43,434 nt of DNA. Origin: Pseudomonadota bacterium (GTDB lineage Bacteria; Pseudomonadota; Gammaproteobacteria; Burkholderiales; Burkholderiaceae_E). Below are positions 1 to 8,191 of this stretch, piece by piece; the stretch's first letter is position 1, and every line of letters starts with the position of its first letter. The notes beneath the pieces are model-generated. The model saw only the letters and a list, made by a program, of their open reading frames with translations, was not told the DNA's origin and did not search any database. The stretch spans positions 1-43,434 of the forward strand of contig JAEWGX010000037.1 of NCBI GenBank assembly GCA_023388075.1, given 5' to 3'. The translations under genes were made by a program, and so were the position numbers.

Positions 1-1
1 G

Positions 2-1549
2 TCAGCGCGGCATGTTGCGTCGGCCGGACTGCGCTCCGGGCACCGCCGGCGACTGCCGGCCGCCCGGCGCGGCGCGCGCGGCACCGGGCGAGCGTCGCGG
101 AGCGGCTGGCGTCGCACCTTGTCCGCGGGCCGCACCGGGCGCGGTCACCATCGGGAACATGCGCTCGGCCGGCGGCGTCAGCAGGTCGTCGATCGCGATC
201 ACGTCGGCTGCCTGCAGCGTGCCCGCGGTGGATTTCAACCGCAGCGTGTTGAGCAGCACGTCGTAGCGCGCCCGCGCGAGATCGCGCAGGGCGGAGAAGA
301 GCTGCTGCTGCGCGTTCAGCACGTCCACGTTGATGCGCACGCCCACCTGGTAGCCGAGCAGATTGGAATCCAGCGCGAGGCGGCTGGACTCGGCCGCCGC
401 CTCCAGTGCACGAGCCTGCTCGGCGCTGCTCTTCAGGCCGAGGAAGGCCTGGCGCGCGCCCTGTTCGGAGAGCCGGCGCGCGTTCTCCAGCTCCGATTCC
501 GAGCGCTGGAAGGCGGCCACGGTCTCGCGCTCGCGGGCATCGAGCGCGCCACCGCTGTAGAGCGGCACCGAGAGCTGGATGCCGGCGCTCAGCTGGGTGG
601 TCCGCTCCACCGGCGTGCTCAGGCTGTTCGCGGTCTTGCCGCTCAGGAGCGCTGCCTGCGAGACGAGGTCCACCACCGGCCGCTTGTCGTAGCGGGCACG
701 ATCGATGTCCAGGCGCGCGATCGCCTGGGCGAGCTCGGCCTGCTGGACCGCGTAGTTGGCCTCCCGCGCGAGCCGGGTCCAGGCCTCGATGTCGCCCGGG
801 TCCGGCGCCGGCAGCGGAACCTCGAGCTTCAGCGTCTCCAGTCCCTCGCTCGGCACGCCGGTGAGGTTGGTCAACGCGGCCTGCCTCAGGGTGAGGTCGT
901 TGCGAGCGGCGGCCAGTTGCGCGTCGTTCAGGTCGAGCCGGGCCTGCGCCTCCTGCTGGTCGGTGATGGTGGCAGTGCCCACCTCGAAGTTGCGCTTGGC
1001 CGCCTCGAACTGCTCGGAGATGGCGCGCCGTTGCGCCTCGGCCACCTCCACCGCATCGCGCGCGGCCAGCACCTCGAAGTACGCGACCGCGACCCGGGTC
1101 ACCAGGTCCTGCGCGGCCAGCCCGAGCTGGGCCTCGGCAAGCCGCACGCCGATCTCCGCCTGGTCGACGAGGGCGCCCCTGCCCGGGCGATAGAGCGGGA
1201 AGGCGAAGTTGAGCGCGCCCTGCACGTTGTCGAAGCTGCGCTGGGGCGTGATGTCGGTGTCGTAGCGGCCGACGTTCGCGCCGACCTGGGCGCCAAGGCT
1301 TGGCTTCAGGCCGGCCCGGGCCTGCGGCAGCCGCTCCCGGACGGCCTCGAGCTGCAGCCGCGCGCTGTTGAGCTGCGCATCGTAGCGCTGCGCGGCTTCG
1401 TACGCCTCGCGCAGGTCCAGCGCCAGCGCGGGGGCCGACGCGAGAAGGGCAGCGCAGGCGACGGCGAGCAGCGCGCGGCGCGTCCCGCGGCCTTCGACCG
1501 CATGCGAGTTGGCACGAGACCGGGACGGGGCGGGGCGGTCGAGAGTCAT
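2..1549 (-). CDS. tolC: TolC family outer membrane efflux channel
   Basis: A 515-residue outer-membrane channel of the TolC family, the exit duct for type I secretion and tripartite drug efflux. After a short basic N-terminus comes a signal peptide (LLAVACAALLASAPALA, cleavage before LDLREAY). The mature part has the duplicated TolC layout of long Ala/Gln/Glu-rich helices alternating with strands, for example RYDAQLNSARLQLEAVRERL near the start and VGVRINVDVLNAQQQLFSAL in the second half, and ends in a Pro/Ala/Arg-rich tail. I chose the ATG at 1549; the open frame runs on to 1630, but that extension overlaps the rhodanese gene and would bury the signal peptide. It is the last gene of the tetR-pcm-rhodanese-tolC operon, 10 bp behind the rhodanese gene. 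The stop at 2-4 lies inside the window, so the gene is complete. No inner-membrane pump gene lies beside it. Confidence 0.93.
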   Translation of the reverse strand: MTLDRPAPSRSRANSHAVEGRGTRRALLAVACAALLASAPALALDLREAYEAAQRYDAQLNSARLQLEAVRERLPQARAGLKPSLGAQVGANVGRYDTDITPQRSFDNVQGALNFAFPLYRPGRGALVDQAEIGVRLAEAQLGLAAQDLVTRVAVAYFEVLAARDAVEVAEAQRRAISEQFEAAKRNFEVGTATITDQQEAQARLDLNDAQLAAARNDLTLRQAALTNLTGVPSEGLETLKLEVPLPAPDPGDIEAWTRLAREANYAVQQAELAQAIARLDIDRARYDKRPVVDLVSQAALLSGKTANSLSTPVERTTQLSAGIQLSVPLYSGGALDARERETVAAFQRSESELENARRLSEQGARQAFLGLKSSAEQARALEAAAESSRLALDSNLLGYQVGVRINVDVLNAQQQLFSALRDLARARYDVLLNTLRLKSTAGTLQAADVIAIDDLLTPPAERMFPMVTAPGAARGQGATPAAPRRSPGAARAAPGGRQSPAVPGAQSGRRNMPR

Positions 1550-1559
1550 CAGGAAGAGG

Positions 1560-1880
1560 TCAGTAGGTCGGAACGCCGGAGTCCACCTGCTCGGACCATG
1601 CATGGATGCCGCCGGTGAGGTTGACGACATCGCGAAAGCCGTGCTGCTCCAGGAAGAGGGCGACCTGCAGGCTGCGCGCGCCGTGGTGGCACATGCAGAC
1701 GGTGGTGCGTTGCGGATCGAGGCGGTCGAGCGCGGCGGGAATCGACCGCATCGGGATGGCGACCGCGTCGGGCAGGCTCGCCACCGCGAGCTCCCACGGC
1801 TCCCTCACGTCCAGGACCACCGGCGGTTCGTCGGCATCCGTGAGCAGGCGGGCGAGCTCGGTAGCGGTGATCGCCTTCAT
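1560..1880 (-). CDS. Single-domain rhodanese-like protein
   Basis: A 106-residue single rhodanese domain. It has the entry motif VVLDVREPWE (21-30) and the active-site loop CHHGARS with Cys64 as the expected persulfide-carrying residue. Such proteins move sulfane sulfur from thiosulfate or other donors to acceptors; the actual substrate cannot be read from sequence. There is no signal peptide, so it should be cytoplasmic. It sits 7 bp after pcm and 10 bp before tolC, an order commonly seen in betaproteobacteria, and should be transcribed from the TetR-controlled promoter near 3325-3354. A role supporting the secretion channel is an inference from position only. Confidence 0.9.
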   Translation of the reverse strand: MKAITATELARLLTDADEPPVVLDVREPWELAVASLPDAVAIPMRSIPAALDRLDPQRTTVCMCHHGARSLQVALFLEQHGFRDVVNLTGGIHAWSEQVDSGVPTY

Positions 1881-1887
1881 CGGCGGG

Positions 1888-2550
1888 CTAGAAGCGGAAC
1901 CGCCTGCCGTCGGGGAAGCCGTGCAGACGCGCGGCCACGGTCTCGAACAGGTCGATGGTGGACCAGTCTCCTGCCATCCGCGTGTGGATGCGCGCGCGCA
2001 TCGAAGGCGCGTCGCCGACGATCGCGGCGAGCCGGCCGCCTTCGTTCAGGCGCTCCAGCCAATCCGGCGGGACCTCCGCGACCGAGCCGGACAGGATGAT
2101 CACGTCGAAGCGCTCGTCCGTTGCGAGCCTGGAACCGTCGCCTTCGTGAAGCCTCACGTCGAGGATGCCGGCGCGGCGCAGGTTGGCCGCGGCGAACGCG
2201 TGCAGCGTCGGGTCGATCTCCCAGGACTGCACCTTGCGCGTGCGGTGCGCGAGCAGCGCGGTGCCGAAGCCCGAGCCGGTGCCGATCTCCAGCGCCGATT
2301 CATGCCGCTTCACGGCAAGCGCCTGCAGGATGCGGGCCTCCATCTTGGGCGTGAACATGACCTGGCCCTTGCCGATGCCTCCCGGGGCCAGGGGAATCTC
2401 GACGTCCGCGAAAGCGAGTCCGCGATAGGCCGGCGGAACGAAGTCCTCCCGCTTGACCAGCGCGAGCGAATCCAGGATGTCCTGGTCGAGCACGTCCCAG
2501 GGCCGGACCTGCTGCTCGATCATGTTGAATCTGGCCTTCTCGATGTCCAT
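1888..2550 (-). CDS. pcm: Protein-L-isoaspartate O-methyltransferase family protein
   Basis: A 220-residue class I SAM-dependent methyltransferase of the PCMT family, which methylates isoaspartyl residues so that damaged proteins can be repaired. Visible are the N-terminal MIEQQVRPWDVLD segment, REDFVPP, the SAM-binding motif I EIGTGSGFGTALLA around residue 90, and VIILSGSVAEVPP. The usual acidic-Gly post-motif is present but the family branch found next to tolC is divergent from E. coli Pcm, so true repair activity is likely but not certain. I took the ATG at 2550 (MDIEKARFN); an upstream extension to 2679 would overlap tetR. It starts 11 bp after tetR and lies 7 bp ahead of the rhodanese gene in the same operon. 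Confidence 0.88.
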   Translation of the reverse strand: MDIEKARFNMIEQQVRPWDVLDQDILDSLALVKREDFVPPAYRGLAFADVEIPLAPGGIGKGQVMFTPKMEARILQALAVKRHESALEIGTGSGFGTALLAHRTRKVQSWEIDPTLHAFAAANLRRAGILDVRLHEGDGSRLATDERFDVIILSGSVAEVPPDWLERLNEGGRLAAIVGDAPSMRARIHTRMAGDWSTIDLFETVAARLHGFPDGRRFRF

Positions 2551-2561
2551 GTTTTCCGTAT

Positions 2562-3287
2562 TCAAGCCTGCCCTGTGCGTTCCCTGCCCGGCGGCGCCGC
2601 GCGAAGAGAACGCAGCACCATGTCCAGATGATGCGCGATGAAGGTGTCCGGGTCCATCGTCGCGACGCCGCCGCAACATGGCTCGATCGAGTTCGCCCAG
2701 ATCGACTTCAGGACGAGCGGCGCCATGACGCTGTGGGCGACCGCATCCACGTCGAGCCTGCGGAACTCGCCGCGCGACATCCCCCGCTTCAGGATGAACG
2801 TGATCAGCTCCTGGTTGCCGCTGACCACTTCCTCATTATAGAAGCGGGCCATCTCGGGAAAGTTGCCGGATTCGCCGACGACCAGCTTGGTGATTCCCGC
2901 GAGCCGCGTGCCTCCGTACCGGGTCCACCAGATCTGGAGGAACTCCCCGAGCAGCGTCTCGCTGTCCTGCGAGGATGATTCGATCACCTCCCGCGTCTGG
3001 GCGATCAGCGGCGCGATCGAGGTCCGCACCACCGCCTTGAAGAGCTCTTCCTTGTTGGCGTAGTAGAGGTAGAGGGTGCCCTTGGAGACGCCCGCGCGCG
3101 CGGCCACATCCTCCAGGCGCGCGGCGGCATAGCCGCGCTCCACGAAGATCTCCAGTGCCGCCTCGAGGAGCTCGCTCGGCCGGCTCTCCTTGCGGCGTTC
3201 CCAGCGCGGGCCTCGCGGCCGGCGCTCCGGGGCCTTCTCGGGCGCGGCTTGGCGGTTGGGGGAGGGATGGGCGGTGGACCGGGTCAC
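2562..3287 (-). CDS. TetR/AcrR family transcriptional regulator
   Basis: A 241-residue TetR-family repressor. After a Pro/Arg-rich N-terminus the helix-turn-helix is clear: LLEAALEIFVERGYAAA, then LEDVAARAGVSKGTLYLYY followed by NKEELFKAVV. The C-terminal ligand-binding half includes a WWTRYGG segment and a CC pair near residues 205-206. The start is a GTG at 3287, 7 bp behind a GAGG ribosome binding site. A perfect 22-bp palindrome lies just upstream across the predicted transcription start, so autoregulation of the whole operon is the natural reading. It heads tetR-pcm-rhodanese-tolC; by analogy with AcrR-type regulators it probably senses a toxic compound exported through TolC, but the inducer is unknown. 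Confidence 0.93.
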   Translation of the reverse strand: MTRSTAHPSPNRQAAPEKAPERRPRGPRWERRKESRPSELLEAALEIFVERGYAAARLEDVAARAGVSKGTLYLYYANKEELFKAVVRTSIAPLIAQTREVIESSSQDSETLLGEFLQIWWTRYGGTRLAGITKLVVGESGNFPEMARFYNEEVVSGNQELITFILKRGMSRGEFRRLDVDAVAHSVMAPLVLKSIWANSIEPCCGGVATMDPDTFIAHHLDMVLRSLRAAPPGRERTGQA

Positions 3288-3304
3288 TGCAGTCCTCGGA
3301 CAAC

Positions 3305-3326
3305 TTACTGACTGATCAGTCAGTAA
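3305..3326. promoter_or_regulatory. Perfect 22-bp palindrome, likely TetR operator
   Basis: The half-site TTACTGACTGA is followed directly by its exact reverse complement TCAGTCAGTAA. It overlaps the downstream edge of the predicted -10 box and the expected transcription start of the tetR operon. That position is typical of an autorepressing TetR-family operator. Confidence 0.85.
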
Positions 3327-3354
3327 TATACCGCGCCCCGGCTCAGGGCGTCAA
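3325..3354 (-). promoter_or_regulatory. Predicted sigma70 promoter of the tetR-pcm-rhodanese-tolC operon
   Basis: On the minus strand TTGACG (3354-3349) and TATATT (3330-3325) are separated by 18 bp. The -35 box lies over the 3' end of the upstream channel gene (stop at 3343). Transcription should start near 3318, inside the palindrome, leaving a leader of about 31 nt before the GTG start of tetR. Confidence 0.7.
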
Positions 3355-5088
3355 CGAACCGGGCGGCGGCCCCGTCTCCGTCCGCGCGCGGCTGCGGGCG
3401 CCTTGCCAGGCCGCGATGCGCCGGAAGAGCCAACCGGTCGGCTGCTGCACGCCGGAACGCACGTACTCGAAGGCGCCTGGCTCGGACAGGAAGCGCAACT
3501 GGCGCAGCCGGGCCCGCTCGCGACCGATGAAGAGGATGCGGTCACCCGGTCGGAGCTCGGTCTGCGGATCGGGCACCAGCAGAGTGCGGCCCTTGCGCAC
3601 GAGGTAGAGCGCGGCCGCGACCAGCTTGCGCTCGCGATCGCCGGGATCCATCAGCAGGTGACGCAGCCGCGGCGGCTCGCCGTCATGGCGAAAGAAGGCT
3701 CCGAAGAGCCCGGGCTGCAGCGGGTCGCAGTGGAACTCCCAGTTGCGCGGGGCGGCGTTGCCGACGGTCGACATGATGAGCTCGATGATGGCGCTCGCCT
3801 GCGTGCTGCCGCCGCCGCGGATGAGGGCGATGAACTCGCCGAGCAGCGGCGTCTTCAGGATCTGCAGCGACTCGCGCACCACCAGCTCCGACTGGACGAA
3901 GCGCAGGTTCGCATGGGCCGCGTCGATCAGCACGCCGTCGGCGACGTCGTTCTGGCGCACGATCACGAAGATATCGGGTCTGAGCCGGCGCGCGAGCGTG
4001 GTGACGCCGAGGTTCACCGTGTCGTTGTCGGTGCCCGCCACCACCACGCTCGCGCGCGTGACGCCGGCCGCGCGCAGCGCGGACTCGGAATTGTCGGCCG
4101 CGAGCACCCGTGCCTCGCGCGCGACATCTGCGCCCGGATCGATCGCGCGCCACTCGACCCCGGCCTCGTCGAGCACGCCGGTGATCGCCTGTCCGAACCG
4201 GCCGTATCCCACCAGCACCCAGGGCCCCTTGGGTAGGTTGAATCGGCTGGGGCACGGCGAGCCCGGTGCGCCGGTCAGCCAGTCCTCCAGCCTCAGCACC
4301 TCGGGTGCCGCGATGTCGATCGCGATGTTGGTGGCCAGCACCTTGAACGGATTGATGACGTGCACGCCGCCGAAGGCGTTCAGGTTGCCGTGCTCCACCT
4401 CCGCCTTCACCCGCGCGATCACCAGCAGGGCGGGCCGCAGGATGCGGGCGGCGATCGCGATCGTCTGGTTGGTGCTGTCCAGTCCGGTCAGCGCGATGAC
4501 ACCCTTGCACTCCGGCTTGCGGATGCCGGCCTCGCCCAGCACGTCGGGATTGCGCGCGTCGGCGACGAAGGCGACCGGCGGCATGGCGAGGTCCATGGTG
4601 GAGACGCGGGAGACGCGGTCGGCCCGCAAGTCGAGCAGCACCACGCGATAGCCCATGCGGTCCAGCGCCCGCGCGAGCGCGGTGCCGCTCTGGCCGCAGC
4701 CGCAGATGATGAAGAAAGGGTCGGCCAGCGCGCCGGCGCGCCAGCGAAAGAGGCTGCGCGCCACGGCGCTGCGGAAGGCCGGATCCGTGGTCATCGCGAA
4801 GACCGTGCCGAGCGCGTAGGTCCAGCCGATCACCGCGAGGTAGATGCACACCGTGAGCCAGGCGCGCTGCGCGTCGCTGAAGGGGTAGGGGATCTCGCCG
4901 AAGCCGATGGTGGTGGCGGTGTAGCTGATCACGTAGAACGCGTGGAAGAAGTCCATGCGCCACGGATTGCCCATCGGGTCGATGCCGGGGATGAGCGCGA
5001 GCCCGAGCACCGACACCGAATACACGACGATCAGCGTGATGATCGGCGCCCGCAGGCGCCGAAGCACCATGTAGGCGATGTCGTTCAC
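3343..5088 (-). CDS. Two-TM potassium channel with two RCK (TrkA-N) domains
   Basis: A 581-residue inner-membrane ion channel. Transmembrane helix 1 is about residues 15-34, the pore helix and filter TTIGFGE are at 59-65, and helix 2 is about 77-99. Two Rossmann-type RCK domains follow, with nucleotide-binding signatures FIICGCGQSGTALA (126-139) and WVLVGYGRFGQ (290-300), and a TrkA-C-like region lies near the C-terminus (LRPGDRILFIGRERA). The filter reads IGFGE rather than the textbook VGYGD; potassium selectivity is likely from family but not proven. I prefer the GTG at 5088, whose GTGA overlaps the stop of the DUF6394 gene; an ATG at 5070 is the alternative. The overlap suggests coupled translation with DUF6394. 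Confidence 0.87.
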   Translation of the reverse strand: MNDIAYMVLRRLRAPIITLIVVYSVSVLGLALIPGIDPMGNPWRMDFFHAFYVISYTATTIGFGEIPYPFSDAQRAWLTVCIYLAVIGWTYALGTVFAMTTDPAFRSAVARSLFRWRAGALADPFFIICGCGQSGTALARALDRMGYRVVLLDLRADRVSRVSTMDLAMPPVAFVADARNPDVLGEAGIRKPECKGVIALTGLDSTNQTIAIAARILRPALLVIARVKAEVEHGNLNAFGGVHVINPFKVLATNIAIDIAAPEVLRLEDWLTGAPGSPCPSRFNLPKGPWVLVGYGRFGQAITGVLDEAGVEWRAIDPGADVAREARVLAADNSESALRAAGVTRASVVVAGTDNDTVNLGVTTLARRLRPDIFVIVRQNDVADGVLIDAAHANLRFVQSELVVRESLQILKTPLLGEFIALIRGGGSTQASAIIELIMSTVGNAAPRNWEFHCDPLQPGLFGAFFRHDGEPPRLRHLLMDPGDRERKLVAAALYLVRKGRTLLVPDPQTELRPGDRILFIGRERARLRQLRFLSEPGAFEYVRSGVQQPTGWLFRRIAAWQGARSRARTETGPPPGSLTP

Positions 5089-5468
5089 CGCCCCTGGCGG
5101 AGGGTTTCGCCGATCAGCAGGGTGACCGAGACCAGATTGGCGAGCAGGGCGCCGCCCGAGAGCGACACGATCACCGCGACGGTCCCCGCATCGACCGACT
5201 GTCCGGTGATGTGCTCCACCCATACCCAGACGAGCGAGGCCGCGACCAGCTGCAGGCTCGCGACCAGGCTGGTGGCCAGGTGGGTGGCGCCGAGCTGCGT
5301 GCGGTCACCGAACTTGATCACCAGCGTGATCAGGTTCACGACGATCGCGGCGAAGAGCTCGGACGGGTGGTGCATGTGCGCCACGTCCATGTCCCCGAGG
5401 AAGAAACCGAAGTTCAGCGTGCAGGCGAGGATGGTGAAGAAACCGAAGATGACTTTCTCGAGATTCAC
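5085..5468 (-). CDS. DUF6394 family small membrane protein
   Basis: A 127-residue protein that I recognise as the DUF6394 family, a group of uncharacterised membrane proteins encoded beside potassium channel genes in Proteobacteria. It has about four hydrophobic segments: VIFGFFTILACTLNFGFFLG near the N-terminus, ELFAAIVVNLITLVIKFG, ATSLVASLQLVAASLVWVWV, and a last one around VAVIVSLSGGALLANLVSV. A polar loop DMDVAHMHHP holds three histidines. The start is the GTG at 5468 behind the strong ribosome binding site GGGAGGGA. Its TGA overlaps the GTG of the downstream RCK channel by 4 bp. Function is unknown; the coupling suggests a channel subunit or modulator. Confidence 0.82.
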   Translation of the reverse strand: MNLEKVIFGFFTILACTLNFGFFLGDMDVAHMHHPSELFAAIVVNLITLVIKFGDRTQLGATHLATSLVASLQLVAASLVWVWVEHITGQSVDAGTVAVIVSLSGGALLANLVSVTLLIGETLRQGR

Positions 5469-5656
5469 GCGTCCCTCCCCATGGCTCGTCGGCCGGAGCA
5501 TGCTGCCGTGCCAGCCGGCTCGATCAGCGATGGTATAGCGTGGATCGCGGGCCCATGGCCTCCCGGGACCTTCCGGCGTCCGTTCGTCGCGATTTCGCCA
5601 GTGGCCCGGCGTGAAGGCGGATACTGATGGTTACCGCCGTAATATAAGCCGTTACC

Positions 5657-7282
5657 ATGGTCGCGACCCCGGCGAGCAACCCGATTCAAGCTGCGAGCCC
5701 GGCGCCGCCGGTGGGCTTGCTCGCCTGGCCGCCGTCACGACGGCGCCCGAGGCTCCGGGGCCCGGCCGGCCCGATCGGTGTCCGGAGGGTGTCGCAGGCA
5801 CTCGCCCGGCGGGCCGATCGCGCCGCGGCGCAATGGGCGGCGAGCCACGCGCGCGTTGCCGCCAACCGCATCTTCGCCCTGGAGCATTCCGGACTGCCGC
5901 TGCTGCAGCTGGCGGCGATCGCGCGCCGCGAGCTCGCGAGCGGCGCCAACCCGGCGCAGGCGACCTTGGACAGCCTCGCTCTCGCGGCGATGGCCGCCCA
6001 GCGTACGCTCGGGATGCGCCCGCACCTGCCGCAGCTTGCCGCGGCGTTGCTGCTGCTGCAGGACCGCGCGGTGGAGATGCCGCCCGGCGAAGGCAAGACG
6101 CTTGCGCTCGCGCTGGCCGCCGTCGTGCGCGCGCTTGCCGGCATGCCGGTCCAGGTGGTGGTGCGCGATGCCGCCCGCGCGCGGGACGACGTGCGGACCT
6201 TGCGGGCGTTCTACCAGGCGCTCGGTATCGGCCTGGCCGCGCTGCGCGGCGAGGCAAGCGACGCCGCCGATGCGCCCTGCGAGACGCCTGACGTCTGCTA
6301 CGGGTCGGCGCGCGACCTGATTCTGGCGGCAGCCGGGTCGCTGCAACGGGCGCCGAGTGCTCCTGAAGCGGCCTGCGCGCTCGTCGACGACCTGGATGCG
6401 ATCCTGGTGGACGGCGCAACGGATCCGGTCGCCCTGCCTCGGGGCATCGCCGGCCTGCCGGCAGAGGGAGCGCAAGCGACAGTCCGGCGCGACGCGCCGG
6501 CAGGAGACGAGGCCGCCGTCGCGCCCACCGCGCAGGCCTGGTTCGGCCGCTATCGCAACCTGGGCGGCGTGTCCGCCACGCTGGTGGAGGCCCGGCGCGA
6601 GCTCGAGGCGGTCTACGGCCTCGGCGTCACGCCGATCCTCTCCATCTACCCGTCGTTCCGCCACGATCGCCCGCTGCAGGTCGTGGCGGGGCGCAACGCC
6701 TGGCAGAAGGCCGTGGTGGCGAGGGTGGTCGAGCTCGTGCGCCGGCGCCGTGCCGTCGTCGTGGGCGTGGCCTACGCCGAAGGCGGCGCCACGCTGGTCC
6801 ATGCGCTGCGCGGGGCCGGGCTCACCGTGGAGGTGGCCGGCGCAGCGGCCGGGCCCGCGGGCAGCGCTGCCGAAGGCGCGGCCGCCGGACGCGCCGGTAT
6901 GGTCACCGTCTGCGAGGATCCCGCGAGCTGCGCCGACATCGTGCCGGACCCGGTGGCGCGGGCGGCCGGCGGGCTCGCCGTCCTGGTCACCATGATCGGG
7001 CAGACGAGCCGCGCCGATCGCCGCTGGCGACACCTTGCCGGTCGCCGCGGCCAGCCGGGCTCCACCGAGGCGATCGTCGCGTTGCCCCCCGTGCTCGGTG
7101 GAGAGCATGCCTGGCTGCCGGCGGGTTTGATGCGATCATTGACCCTGGCGCGTCGCAGCTTGATCGAGTGGCGCGCGAGCGCCGATCGCTGCCGCTGCGC
7201 GCGTGGTCGGTCGATCGCACCCGCGGCGCAGGTGCCGGCGGCATGGCCGCAGGCAGCACGGCTGCAACACGAAGGGCACTAG
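5657..7282 (+). CDS. Degenerate SecA-like ATPase lacking the preprotein-crosslinking domain
   Basis: A 541-residue protein that follows SecA motif by motif but is much shorter than SecA (about 900). Seen in order: GMRPHLPQL (119-127, Q motif), MPPGEGKT (141-148, Walker A, identical GEGKT), YGSARDL (215-221), ALVDDLDAILVD (241-252, SecA ALVDEVDSILID), WFGRYRNLGGVSAT (295-308, SecA FFRLYEKLAGMTGT) and VVVGVAYAEGGATLVHALRG (motif IV). Only about 30 residues stand where SecA has its roughly 130-residue preprotein-crosslinking domain, and the helical wing and scaffold are missing. Motif V (MAGRGTDI) is replaced by DPASCADI, and GRSGRQGD is shortened to AGRRGQPG, so arginine fingers are lost or displaced; the Walker B Glu is Asp245. 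No Shine-Dalgarno is seen before the ATG. It ends 3 bp before thiD. The role is unknown. Confidence 0.8.
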   Translation: MVATPASNPIQAASPAPPVGLLAWPPSRRRPRLRGPAGPIGVRRVSQALARRADRAAAQWAASHARVAANRIFALEHSGLPLLQLAAIARRELASGANPAQATLDSLALAAMAAQRTLGMRPHLPQLAAALLLLQDRAVEMPPGEGKTLALALAAVVRALAGMPVQVVVRDAARARDDVRTLRAFYQALGIGLAALRGEASDAADAPCETPDVCYGSARDLILAAAGSLQRAPSAPEAACALVDDLDAILVDGATDPVALPRGIAGLPAEGAQATVRRDAPAGDEAAVAPTAQAWFGRYRNLGGVSATLVEARRELEAVYGLGVTPILSIYPSFRHDRPLQVVAGRNAWQKAVVARVVELVRRRRAVVVGVAYAEGGATLVHALRGAGLTVEVAGAAAGPAGSAAEGAAAGRAGMVTVCEDPASCADIVPDPVARAAGGLAVLVTMIGQTSRADRRWRHLAGRRGQPGSTEAIVALPPVLGGEHAWLPAGLMRSLTLARRSLIEWRASADRCRCARGRSIAPAAQVPAAWPQAARLQHEGH

Positions 7283-7285
7283 ATC

Positions 7286-8170
7286 GTGGATGAATCGAAC
7301 AGTCGCGCCGGCGACGCCGGGCGGCCAGATGGCGCGCGTGCGCCGAAGGCGCTCACGATTGCCGGCGTCGATCCGTCCGGCGGCGCCGGCGTGCTGGCCG
7401 ACGTCAAGGCCTTCTCGGCACTGGGCGCCTACGGCTGCGCGGTGATCTGCGCGCTCACCGCCCAGAACACCCGCGCCGTCACCGGGATCCACGCCCCCCC
7501 GCCGGATTTCATCCGCCTGCAGCTCGATACTCTCTTCGCCGACGTCGCGATCGACGCGGCCAAGGTCGGGATGCTGGGCACCGCCGAGGTGGCGCGCGCG
7601 GTCGCGGACGGGCTCTCGGCGCCCATCGCCTCCGGCGAGCTGCACCATCGCGTGCTCGATCCCGTGATGGTGGCCAAGAGCGGCGACAGCCTGCTCGAGC
7701 AATCCGCGGTGCGGATGCTGGTGGAGGCGGTGGTTCCGCTTGCCACGGTCATCACGCCCAACCTGCCGGAGGCCGGCGTGCTGCTGGGAGGGCGAGCGCC
7801 CGACAACGTGGCCGAGATGCGCCGCGCGGCCGAGCGGTTGCGCCGCCTGATGGCCGACGACGGCGAGCGCTGGGTGCTGGTCAAGGGTGGCCACCTCCCG
7901 GGCGACGCGGTGGACGTGCTGCACGACGGCGACCGGATGCTGGAGCTGCCTTCGCCGCGCATCCAGACCCGCAACAGCCACGGCACCGGCTGCACGTTGT
8001 CGGCGGCGATCGCCGCACTGCTGCCGCAGTCGCCCGACGTCGCGACCGCGGTGCGCCGGGCCAAGCGATACCTCGATGGAGCGCTGGGCGCCGCGGATTC
8101 CCTCGCGATCGGCCGCACCGCCGAAGGCCATGGCCCCGTGCACCACTTTTATCACTGGTGGGCGCGCTAG
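7286..8170 (+). CDS. thiD: Hydroxymethylpyrimidine/phosphomethylpyrimidine kinase ThiD
   Basis: A 294-residue ribokinase-like enzyme that phosphorylates HMP and then HMP-P to HMP-PP in thiamine pyrimidine synthesis. It shows ALTIAGVDPSGGAGVLADVK at the N-terminus, TPNLPEA, the KGGHLPGDAVDVL loop and the anion-hole motif NSHGTGCTLSAAIAALL near the C-terminus, all family hallmarks. The start is a GTG at 7286 with GAAGGG 10 bp upstream inside the SecA-like gene; the gap to that gene is 3 bp, so the two are almost certainly co-transcribed. About 20 N-terminal residues (ESNSRAGDAGRPDG) precede the conserved fold. The thiS-thiG genes lie 6 kb away on the other strand. I see no TPP riboswitch in front of it. 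Confidence 0.95.
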   Translation: MDESNSRAGDAGRPDGARAPKALTIAGVDPSGGAGVLADVKAFSALGAYGCAVICALTAQNTRAVTGIHAPPPDFIRLQLDTLFADVAIDAAKVGMLGTAEVARAVADGLSAPIASGELHHRVLDPVMVAKSGDSLLEQSAVRMLVEAVVPLATVITPNLPEAGVLLGGRAPDNVAEMRRAAERLRRLMADDGERWVLVKGGHLPGDAVDVLHDGDRMLELPSPRIQTRNSHGTGCTLSAAIAALLPQSPDVATAVRRAKRYLDGALGAADSLAIGRTAEGHGPVHHFYHWWAR

Positions 8171-8191
8171 ACTGGCGTAGCATCGCGCCGC

